A stretch of DNA of 21,758 nucleotides from an uncultured Methanomassiliicoccales archaeon. Lineage in GTDB: Archaea; Thermoplasmatota; Thermoplasmata; Methanomassiliicoccales; Methanomethylophilaceae. Position numbers and translations under genes: made by a program. Position 1 is the stretch's first letter, and each line of letters opens with the position of its first letter. The notes under the pieces were generated by a model, which had not been told where the DNA came from, searched no databases, and saw only the letters and a program-made list of their open reading frames with translations. Positions 1 to 6,819 of the stretch are shown piece by piece. Where the stretch lies: contig CAKQHC010000014.1 in assembly GCA_934234005.1 (NCBI GenBank), positions 1 through 21,758 on the forward strand. Direction: 5' to 3'.

Positions 1-42
1 GACTCCGTCCCCAACTACAACCCCAAGAACTACGATCTCTGA
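1..42 (+). CDS. C-terminal tail of an upstream gene (partial)
   Basis: The first frame reads DSVPNYNPKNYDL and stops at TGA (40-42). The rest of the gene lies outside the window. Almost every codon ends in C (TCC, GTC, CCC, AAC, TAC, CTC), which resembles a highly expressed gene and differs from the A/T-richer codons of the cassette at 674-8875. A strong terminator-like hairpin 30 bases downstream supports a real gene end here. Thirteen residues are too few to identify the product, and a second frame is also open, so the call is tentative. Confidence 0.45.
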   Translation, partial: DSVPNYNPKNYDL

Positions 43-71
43 TCACAGTCTTGTGTCACCTAAACCACTTC

Positions 72-116
72 CCCCGGAGGGTTTCTGTCTCCTCCCTTCC
101 GGGGAATCTTTTATTT
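72..116 (+). terminator. Hairpin plus T-rich tract after the first gene
   Basis: CCCCGGAGGG (72-81) pairs with CCCTTCCGGGG (94-104) with one bulged base and a 12-base loop, followed by a T-rich tract at 109-116. It resembles an intrinsic terminator for the gene ending at 42. Archaeal termination depends mainly on the T-rich tract, so the hairpin may instead protect the 3' end. Confidence 0.6.
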
Positions 117-119
117 CAT
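107..119 (+). promoter_or_regulatory. TATA-like box of the universal stress gene
   Basis: The A/T stretch TCTTTTATTTCAT is centred about 28 bases before the ATG at 143, the distance expected for an archaeal TATA box driving a leaderless or nearly leaderless transcript. It overlaps the T-rich tract of the preceding terminator, so its identity as a promoter is uncertain. Confidence 0.4.
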
Positions 120-142
120 AGTAATGTGTGGCATGTTCTGAT

Positions 143-547
143 ATGACGACTCTCTTTGCATATTGCGGTACGGAAAATTCGAATGTTCTGGATTATGCCA
201 TCCGTCATGCTCTGGCATATTCTGAATCTCTGTACATATTGACGGTCGTCAAAGAGGAACAGATGGATCCTGAGAACATTGACGAATCCATACGCGAATA
301 TATGGAAGCGGCACAGAAGAAAGCAGCATCGCAGGGCGTTACCGTACATACGATAATAGAAACCGGAAATAAACCCGGAGAGAAGATAATCGAGATTGCA
401 CAGCGTTTCAAATGTGATACTATAATCCTCGGACGTACCGACCGTTCCACACTCGACCGCATTCTTCTGGGAAGCGTTTCCAATTATGTTGTAAAAAATG
501 CAGAGTGTCACGTTATATTGGTTAACAGCACTGTGCCGAGTCGCTGA
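143..547 (+). CDS. Universal stress protein (UspA family), single domain
   Basis: This is a 134-residue UspA-fold protein, the usual size for a single-domain Usp. These small cytoplasmic proteins are linked to stress responses and many bind ATP. The fold is visible as an N-terminal strand (MTTLFAYCGTENS), a helix with HALAYSESL, the strand YILTVVKEE, a helix rich in Ala/Lys, the strand VTVHTIIETG, and a C-terminal nucleotide loop ending CHVILVN. The ATP motif is normally G-2x-G-9x-G(S/T). Here it reads GRTD then nine residues then GS, so the second Gly is Asp. An in-frame GTG at 128 would add five residues. ATG at 143 is preferred because the Usp fold begins right after it and it sits at a leaderless distance from the TATA-like box. 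No Shine-Dalgarno is seen. It converges on the Hsp70 cassette. Confidence 0.85.
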   Translation: MTTLFAYCGTENSNVLDYAIRHALAYSESLYILTVVKEEQMDPENIDESIREYMEAAQKKAASQGVTVHTIIETGNKPGEKIIEIAQRFKCDTIILGRTDRSTLDRILLGSVSNYVVKNAECHVILVNSTVPSR

Positions 548-607
548 GGTCGGGACATTATTGCCGCAGGTTTCCGATCTGTTGCACACAACATTGAAAG
601 TTTCCGA

Positions 608-634
608 TGCGGATACAGTTCCGCACCGGTTTAT
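608..634 (+). terminator. Probable terminator of the stress-protein gene
   Basis: TGCGGA (608-613) pairs perfectly with TCCGCA (620-625) around a 6-base loop and is followed on the plus strand by CCGGTTTATTT. It lies in the 126-base convergent gap after the stress-protein gene. Confidence 0.4.
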
Positions 635-652
635 TTAACTGATTTTTACGTA

Positions 653-673
653 ACCGACAGTCGGTCTGTCGGT
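653..673 (-). terminator. Perfect 8-bp hairpin directly after the Hsp70 stop
   Basis: ACCGACAG (653-660) and CTGTCGGT (666-673) form a perfect 8-bp stem with a 5-base loop. On the minus strand it starts at the base after the Hsp70 stop codon (674-676) and is followed by TACGTAAAAATC, not a T run. It may mark the end of the five-gene transcript or stabilise its 3' end. Confidence 0.5.
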
Positions 674-2194
674 TTATCCGGTGAGTTTTCTTTCGATTCT
701 GCAACTGCATACGGCGTCCATACAGGTGGCTGTGGCTGTAAGTATGCCTTCTTTGGTCGCATTGAACGTTATCTTTACGGGAGTTTCGCGGGTGACACCC
801 AAGGGCAAAGACATTATGAACTTACCAAGATTCGTTCCTTCGTCCAACGGGATATTCTTTCCCGCGTTGTCGTCATTTGCGGAACTTTCGTATATCTCTA
901 TTTCCAGTTCGTCTTGACCGTCTTCCTGAAGATAGTACATTCTTTCTCTGGTAATCGGAAGGGGATTGTTTTTGAAGATAATGTTGGTGATCATGTCCTG
1001 TCCGCATACTTTGGCCATAATTCCGAATGAACTGCTTAGAACATCGTTGATTGTAATTGCAGGTTCTCCAGTTTTCGGATTTTCTTCCGCAGCGGCGTCA
1101 TGCGTACTTTCAGTTTCGTCGGATGTAACGGAATCGAGAGATGCGGAGAATATCGCAGCGCCTTTGGCAATGGATTCATGCGGATCGTAAATCGATATCC
1201 TGTTGTTGGGATATCTGTTTTTGATAGTCTCCGTCACCTGCGGCATAAGCGAAGATCCTCCGACGAGTACGATTTCGTCTATTTCGTCTTCGGTTATGTT
1301 TTTGGATGCGAGCGCACGGTCGACAATATCTGCGGTGGTTGTGACGAGATCGAATGTAGCATCCTCGAATTCCTGTCTGGTGATGGTATACTTGTATTTT
1401 GATCCCTTGATAACGCAGGTCATATTGGCCTTTTCATTGTCAGTGAGTCTCTTCTTGATATTCTCGGAATCCATGGTGAGGCGGGCCATCAGATCTGTAT
1501 TTTTCTTCATACTGCCGATCTGTATGCCGGAAATCTGACTGAGTTTGTCGAGAATCATTTCTTTTATGCGTTCGTCCCAATCTTTTCCGCCTAGTTTTCT
1601 CTCTCCGTCGGTGGCTACGACATCAAAGTGCCTGCCGTTGATGTCCAGAATGGTCACATCAAACGTTCCTCCGCCCAGGTCGTATACCAATATTCTTTTG
1701 TGGCTGTTGTCGTCCTGTCCGAATCCGAAGCAGATTGCGGCGGCAGTCGGTTCGTTGAGAAGTGTCACTTCTTTCAGGCCGGCAGAATATCCCGCATCTT
1801 TGGTTGCCATTCTTTCGTTGTTTTTGAAGTATGCAGGGCATGTGATTACAGCCTCGGTCGGTCTGGTTCCGTGTTTCAATTCAAAATCATCCAGCAGTTT
1901 TCTAAGAATTATGGACGAAAGAGACACGGGATCATAAGTGCGGTCATATATCGAAACCTTGTAGTCGGTACCTACCATACGTTTTATCGATTCCACAGTG
2001 TATTCGGGATCGAAAAGCGCGCTTGTTTCCTTTGCTTCCGTTCCGACGATGACCGAGTCTCTGTCGCGGAAGAGTATGACGGACGGGGTGTTCGTACAGT
2101 CTTCCGCATCCGGAGATATTACCGGTTTTCCGTTTTCGTCCAGATATGATACGCATGAATATGTTGTACCGAGGTCTATCCCGATTCTTGTCAT
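674..2194 (-). CDS. Lid-less Hsp70-like ATPase, last gene of the cassette
   Basis: This 506-residue protein has an Hsp70 nucleotide-binding domain at about 1-355. It contains phosphate-1 IGIDLGTTYS (4-13), lysine 71 in IKRMVG, NEPTAAA (147-153), phosphate-2 YDLGGGTFDV (171-180) and the adenosine loop LVGGSS (310-315). All usual ATPase residues appear intact. An acidic linker of about 30 residues (352-382) leads to a DnaK-type beta substrate-binding domain (about 384-506, starting SSSFGIMAKV). It then stops, so the alpha-helical lid of normal DnaK (about 610-640 residues) is missing. The longer frame to 2383 is rejected: ATG at 2194 gives the canonical Hsp70 start, overlaps the previous stop as ATGA, and has GGAGGT (2201-2206) at good spacing. 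In family terms it is an ATP-driven chaperone; its client is unknown. Confidence 0.93.
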   Translation of the reverse strand: MTRIGIDLGTTYSCVSYLDENGKPVISPDAEDCTNTPSVILFRDRDSVIVGTEAKETSALFDPEYTVESIKRMVGTDYKVSIYDRTYDPVSLSSIILRKLLDDFELKHGTRPTEAVITCPAYFKNNERMATKDAGYSAGLKEVTLLNEPTAAAICFGFGQDDNSHKRILVYDLGGGTFDVTILDINGRHFDVVATDGERKLGGKDWDERIKEMILDKLSQISGIQIGSMKKNTDLMARLTMDSENIKKRLTDNEKANMTCVIKGSKYKYTITRQEFEDATFDLVTTTADIVDRALASKNITEDEIDEIVLVGGSSLMPQVTETIKNRYPNNRISIYDPHESIAKGAAIFSASLDSVTSDETESTHDAAAEENPKTGEPAITINDVLSSSFGIMAKVCGQDMITNIIFKNNPLPITRERMYYLQEDGQDELEIEIYESSANDDNAGKNIPLDEGTNLGKFIMSLPLGVTRETPVKITFNATKEGILTATATCMDAVCSCRIERKLTG

Positions 2195-2826
2195 TCGATA
2201 ACCTCCTTGTTTATATCCGTCTTCTTTTGTCTTTTTTCCGGTTTCTTTTCGTATTTGTATACTTTCACATTGGTTTTGCAGATTACAACGCCGTTTCTTA
2301 CATAGTAGTCCCCTATGGATTCGGCAACCTTTCCCTGCAGGGACGGATCGTCGGTTTTCACCACTGATGAAATTTGCTGGCACTTTACATCGAAGTCTTC
2401 CGATATATGAGGGGATATGGAGACTCCGTAGTCCAGGAGTAGATTTTCAAGGTCTATGCTGTATGCTTCAAGCGAGGCTATTATGTTAGGTTTGGATATG
2501 TTGCGTCCGTCGTTCATTCCGTAAAGAAGTCTGAGAATGTCTTCTCTGATCATGGCAATTTTGGAAAGTATGTCGGTTACCGACGGATCCTCCGGAGATT
2601 TGGCCATGATGGTTTTTATTTCATCAGGCGCATTTATCTTTCCGTCGCGTACGTCTTCAAGGATATAGCGCATCTTTACCAGTTCTTCGCGCATCATCTT
2701 CATTTCTTTGTCGATATCGGTATCGGGCTGTTTTTCCGACACTTTCGGCGGAGCAACGGGTTTGGGCGGCGTCTGCGGAGGTTCGCCGTTTTCAAGAAAT
2801 GCTTTCAGTCTGTTTTCTTCTGTCAT
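2191..2826 (-). CDS. Cryptic GrpE-like nucleotide exchange factor
   Basis: This 211-residue protein has GrpE layout. The N-terminus is Pro-rich and disordered (about 15-35). A charged helix follows (40-62, KEMKMMREELVKMRY), then a helical part (82-132). The C-terminal stretch (about 129-191) matches the GrpE beta domain pattern: LLLDYGVSISP, SEDFDVK, VVKTDDPSLQGKVAES, then IGDYYVRNGVVICKTNVKVYK. GrpE triggers ADP release from DnaK-type Hsp70s, and here the gene lies immediately before an Hsp70 (ATGA overlap) in an operon with a second one. The start is ATG 2826, with GGAGGAG at 2832-2838; an upstream in-frame start at 2841 would sit within the previous gene. Similarity is by pattern only and divergent. 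The long GrpE coiled coil looks shortened and interrupted. A generic helical partner protein is the alternative. Confidence 0.65.
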   Translation of the reverse strand: MTEENRLKAFLENGEPPQTPPKPVAPPKVSEKQPDTDIDKEMKMMREELVKMRYILEDVRDGKINAPDEIKTIMAKSPEDPSVTDILSKIAMIREDILRLLYGMNDGRNISKPNIIASLEAYSIDLENLLLDYGVSISPHISEDFDVKCQQISSVVKTDDPSLQGKVAESIGDYYVRNGVVICKTNVKVYKYEKKPEKRQKKTDINKEVIE

Positions 2827-2827
2827 T

Positions 2828-3898
2828 TTATCTCCTCCCAAGCAGCCATATCAGGGGGTCTTCCACTCTGAAAGGTTCTATTCCGCGCGTCAGGCTGCCT
2901 TCGACAGGAGTATATCCTATTGCCGAGACGGCGAAAAACATGTTTTCTTTGTAAGATTCGGCGGTTTCTACGATTTCTTCGCCGGATATGCGTTTGACAA
3001 TTTCTCTGACCTCCATATCTACTTGCGTAAACGACAGGTCATTGAGTTCTTTCGGCAAACGTGCCATATGGACGGAGGACCACGGTCCCAGAAGAGGATT
3101 GTCACCCGTCATAAGAAGATCGGCTTTGGCAAGTACGACTGCCAGAGGTATCGTTATCTTGCCGGCTGCATCGACATCTTCCGAATTGTGCAGGAGTTCC
3201 GTTATATGGAACAGGATATTGGCGGAGGCATGGGTGGTTTCCTCGGTTTCCGGATCGATCAAAAGAACGATTCCGGACGATTCCCTCATTATGCCTTCTA
3301 TGTCGCTGCCTCTGTTAAGATTCGGCAGGCCGTATTTGTTGCATGCTACATCCACGAACACAAGCGTCAGGTTTTTGGATGCACAGTTGAGATTATACAC
3401 AATGGGTTCCGGAGGCGATTTCGACGACGGTATCACCATGCCTCTGGATATGTAGCTGAGATATTGTTTCTGCATGCAATCGTACACCATACTGTCTGCC
3501 GGTTTGAGATTGCCGTCGAATTCTCTTTTGGCGACATTATGCATAACTCTGACGAGCGACACCATATAGTGGCTGAGTCCGCAGTTATGCGGTGCCAAGA
3601 ACATTACCGCATTCAGTTCGTCTGCAGACAGTTCTGTTCTGATTACATGATGGCATTTCGGACAAATCCGTATTTTCAGAACGGCTCCGCACACATCGCA
3701 TACGTTCCCGTTCCTTACGATATGATGCTGTGCCGTTATAGGATTCGGACCGTTTGGATCGATTCCCAACAGGATGCATTTTTCGGTATCGATTTCTCTG
3801 CCGCCCGTGCATTTTCTGTTGGAGCATTGCATGTGATATTCGCCGGGACGTACGACTGTGAAACAATGGGGACATCTGTAATACTCAGAACCGTTCAT
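2828..3898 (-). CDS. Zinc-ribbon protein with a degenerate GTPase domain
   Basis: This 356-residue protein has two N-terminal Cys clusters: C9/C12 with C25/C30, and C67/C70 with C79/C82, the second a clear zinc ribbon. From about 95 a P-loop GTPase-like fold follows, resembling the DO-GTPase/TRAFAC-like proteins found beside Hsp70, vWA or zinc-ribbon partners. Visible elements are a degenerate Walker A (NCGLSHYM, 105-112, Leu where Lys is expected), LTLVFVDVAC (177-186, Cys replacing the DxxG Gly), SGIVLLIDPE, LAKAD (256-260, equivalent to TKxD) and SAIG (325-328). The C-terminal EDPLIWLL matches the end seen in that family. Loss of both the P-loop Lys and the DxxG Gly suggests a pseudo-GTPase that binds weakly or acts as a scaffold. 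Its ATG overlaps the preceding stop as ATGA, indicating translational coupling. Family placement is from memory of motifs. Confidence 0.7.
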   Translation of the reverse strand: MNGSEYYRCPHCFTVVRPGEYHMQCSNRKCTGGREIDTEKCILLGIDPNGPNPITAQHHIVRNGNVCDVCGAVLKIRICPKCHHVIRTELSADELNAVMFLAPHNCGLSHYMVSLVRVMHNVAKREFDGNLKPADSMVYDCMQKQYLSYISRGMVIPSSKSPPEPIVYNLNCASKNLTLVFVDVACNKYGLPNLNRGSDIEGIMRESSGIVLLIDPETEETTHASANILFHITELLHNSEDVDAAGKITIPLAVVLAKADLLMTGDNPLLGPWSSVHMARLPKELNDLSFTQVDMEVREIVKRISGEEIVETAESYKENMFFAVSAIGYTPVEGSLTRGIEPFRVEDPLIWLLGRR

Positions 3899-6819
3899 GC
3901 GCGATCACTTCCGTTATCATAGACAAGCGAGTATTGTTCGTAGTCGGTGTTGTTCCTGAAGAACAGTCTGACCTTTTCCGAAGACGATGTCTGCGGAACC
4001 GTGAACGAAATCTTGTTATTGCGGAGAGTCAACGTTTTGGATTCCCATACAACCCTTCCTTCGTGCGGAGTCAGCGGAAGGCCGTTGGTCAGTCCTACCG
4101 CAATCAACGGGGGAATCGACGTAACCGAATCGGACGATACCGTTATGCCTTTCCAGAATCTGTTTTCGACAATACTGTATCTTATCAGTTTTCTGGTTCC
4201 GAGGAAGCAACGGAGTACCACAGGATTGGATGTAAGTGATTTGCCGTAAGAACGGTATATTGCACATATTCTGAATTCGACCCATCCCTCTGTTTCGGCG
4301 GAGAATACGAACCCGTCCGGGGTATAATCCGAGGATTTTTTGATTTCGGTGTATTCCGTGCCGTTGACGTTCCATGATATGCGTGCTTCGGACGCATCTT
4401 TCGGCCAGTCCATTTTTATGATACAGGTCTTTTCAACTTCGCGTATGGTGACATTTTTGAACGGACTGACATTTATCATGAATACCGCAACGCCTTCGCG
4501 CCCGGTATTTCCGGATACGGATACCGGAACTATCTCAAACTCGCCTTCTTCGTCCGTTTTGAATATCATTCCTTTGGACAGTATATGTGTGGGAGTTATG
4601 CGTTTCATTGTTCTGTCGAATTCGGATATGGGGCGGACGCCGAGATATCTGCGGTCGCTTTTGACGGATACATACAGGACAACATCAGCTTCGCAATCCC
4701 ATTTAGCTTTGTAACCGTCGATGCATCTGGATATGTGCAGGTTGTTAACTTCCGGAATATACGGTTTCATCGCACAGGCAATCATTATGCCGTCGGACAG
4801 AACCTCTTTTCCGTTCAGTCTGTATACGGATTTCAGCGTGTATGTGACATGTTCGCCGGGAGACAGAGTCGGATCTGTGAAACATTCGGTTTCCGTGAAA
4901 AAGTCGGTTATGCCGGTATTTAATTCGCGACGAATCAGAGTTTTACATGAGTTGGGTGCTTTGACGAATGATATCGTGATTCCGCCGTCTTTCTCTTCCG
5001 ATTTTGGATTGCCCGGTTCCGATAAGCGGATTGCCGCATCAGACGTTGCGGAACGGATGGAGCGTATTCCTCCTCTCACCGAGAACGCTTCATATCTAAA
5101 CGGGGCGCCGGGTTCGGTCATACGGTCCTCGCATACAGCGGAGTCGACATCATACACGAATGATTTCTCTCCGGTAAGGATATTTTCGCGATATACTCTG
5201 AATACCGTCATTCTGTTTCCTGCCGGCGGAATTATACGCAGTACAATGCTGCCGGAGCATGATTCTGCAGTTATGGACTGCGGTTCGGCCGGAGGGTATT
5301 TTTCAAGCCTTGAAACTACGCGGGGATTGTCCGTGCATACGGATGATGCGTTAAGCAGTATGGAAAGTCTGTGATCGCCCTGATATTCATCGGATTCCGC
5401 ACACAATCTGTCGGATTCGGCAATATGCATTTTACAATCGGTGAGATACCCTTTGTAGTCTGATCCGTCCTCCGGATATTCCGATATGAAGCACGTCAGT
5501 TTTTCATGGGCATCGAAGAAACGTCCGGAGTTGTAGGATTTCATCGCGTGTTCTGATTTTTTATCCCTCTCCGATTTGTATTTGTTTATGAGTTCGGATA
5601 TTCCGGAGACTGTTTCGCTGTACGGATATTTGTTTCCGATAGGTTGGAATGCCATCAGCGCGGAATGAATTTTACCGCTTTCCAGTAAGTGTTCGATCTC
5701 ATCATATTTTTCGGAAAGACGCAATTCGGAATAATCAATGTCGCAATGACATTGGTGACAGTGCCGTTCTCCCGGGGGAAGCAGACATCCGCATTTCGGA
5801 CACGGATGTTTGAGTACGGCTCCGCATACAGGACATTTGGATGTTTTGCTTTTGTTTATGAGAGCAAGGCATGAGGGACATCTGACCGAGTTTACGTCAT
5901 CCGACGTCATGTCTACGGGAATGTGGTCGTTGTAGCACAGGAACAGTACTATGGACTGAACCAATCCATAATCGTCCGTCTGGTCGGTAAAACAGCCTAT
6001 CAAATCGTGCATATACGTGCTGCCCAATACCCGCAGATGTTTTTCGGCCGAAATCGTACCGACGATGCAGTCGGCGACCTCCCAGGCTTTACACAGTTTT
6101 TCCAGATCAACGGATTCGTTTCTGCTTTTTTCGGAGGAAGATATGGCATTGACAGTTCTGAAGTAAACATCTCTCATGGGGTAGTTGGAATCCTGCACAA
6201 GAGACAGCTTCTTTTTACATGCGTTTAACGTTTCGAGGAACGATTCTTTGTCAAAGCCGTCTTTAAGTCTGTATTTGGAGAGGTCGTTTATGTCGTCTGT
6301 TATCATGTTTAGGAATTCGGACGGCAACGACATTCCGCATTGACGAATGTGGTTTACGGTACGTATCATCACTCCGCTTACCGGAAGTTCCGGCGACGAT
6401 TCGGACAGATTCGCGCATGAGAGCAAGTCCGATACTTCGACGGAATCCCATTCCGCATTGTCAAGCAGATTTCTTACCGAATCCGGAAAAACATGAATTA
6501 CGCCGTCGGGAGTTACCACGCTGTCACTGACAAGAGACATTGCCATTTTGGTGACGAGTTTGACGGCCTCCGAAGCTTCTATTTTTCTCAGTTCGAGATC
6601 TGTCATGCGATGCTCGATTATGTCTATCGAATCAAGACGGATACGGGCCGATATCTTATCCTCGGCTTCGCTGTTACGGCTTCTGAAACACCTTTCCCAT
6701 TTTTCTCTACATTCGGAGATTCTTTCGATGATGTCTTCTTCGCTGTAAGCATCAGTTTCGAAAGGATTCAGATTGAGTACGTGGAAGCAATTGAAATCTT
6801 CTTTATGTTTTTCATACAT
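3895..6819 (-). CDS. Large J-like / zinc-ribbon / FN3-like protein
   Basis: This 974-residue protein has no signal peptide or membrane segment. Residues 7-75 (FNCFHVLNLNPF, EEDIIERISECREKW) recall helices I-II of a J-domain, but no HPD is present, so this is a J-like guess. A helical region (80-300) precedes two adjacent zinc ribbons (C314/C317, C329/C332; C340/C343, C354/C357). A helical TPR-like stretch (365-505) contains paired-helix patterns such as AMKSYNSGRFFDAHEKL. From 508 there are about four beta-sandwich units of FN3 character (about 508-600, 602-690, 690-790, 790-870; for example FRVYRENILTGE and FRYEAFSVRGG), then a beta-rich tail. ATG 6819 overlaps the Hsp70-vWA stop (ATGTATGA) and has GAGGT just upstream. 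Position 2 in the cassette suggests it is a partner or client-recruiting subunit for the Hsp70s. It is recognisable only by domain patterns. Confidence 0.75.
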   Translation of the reverse strand: MYEKHKEDFNCFHVLNLNPFETDAYSEEDIIERISECREKWERCFRSRNSEAEDKISARIRLDSIDIIEHRMTDLELRKIEASEAVKLVTKMAMSLVSDSVVTPDGVIHVFPDSVRNLLDNAEWDSVEVSDLLSCANLSESSPELPVSGVMIRTVNHIRQCGMSLPSEFLNMITDDINDLSKYRLKDGFDKESFLETLNACKKKLSLVQDSNYPMRDVYFRTVNAISSSEKSRNESVDLEKLCKAWEVADCIVGTISAEKHLRVLGSTYMHDLIGCFTDQTDDYGLVQSIVLFLCYNDHIPVDMTSDDVNSVRCPSCLALINKSKTSKCPVCGAVLKHPCPKCGCLLPPGERHCHQCHCDIDYSELRLSEKYDEIEHLLESGKIHSALMAFQPIGNKYPYSETVSGISELINKYKSERDKKSEHAMKSYNSGRFFDAHEKLTCFISEYPEDGSDYKGYLTDCKMHIAESDRLCAESDEYQGDHRLSILLNASSVCTDNPRVVSRLEKYPPAEPQSITAESCSGSIVLRIIPPAGNRMTVFRVYRENILTGEKSFVYDVDSAVCEDRMTEPGAPFRYEAFSVRGGIRSIRSATSDAAIRLSEPGNPKSEEKDGGITISFVKAPNSCKTLIRRELNTGITDFFTETECFTDPTLSPGEHVTYTLKSVYRLNGKEVLSDGIMIACAMKPYIPEVNNLHISRCIDGYKAKWDCEADVVLYVSVKSDRRYLGVRPISEFDRTMKRITPTHILSKGMIFKTDEEGEFEIVPVSVSGNTGREGVAVFMINVSPFKNVTIREVEKTCIIKMDWPKDASEARISWNVNGTEYTEIKKSSDYTPDGFVFSAETEGWVEFRICAIYRSYGKSLTSNPVVLRCFLGTRKLIRYSIVENRFWKGITVSSDSVTSIPPLIAVGLTNGLPLTPHEGRVVWESKTLTLRNNKISFTVPQTSSSEKVRLFFRNNTDYEQYSLVYDNGSDRA

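Noticed and set aside
2195..2383. Extended N-terminus of the lid-less Hsp70
   Set aside because: The extra 63 residues are the GrpE-like gene read in another frame. The Hsp70 signature, GGAGGT site and ATGA overlap all place the start at 2194.
2708..3922. Long plus-strand open frame of 404 residues
   Set aside because: It is the antisense of the GTPase-like and GrpE-like genes, has His/Arg/Phe-rich composition with no recognisable domain, and lacks a ribosome site.
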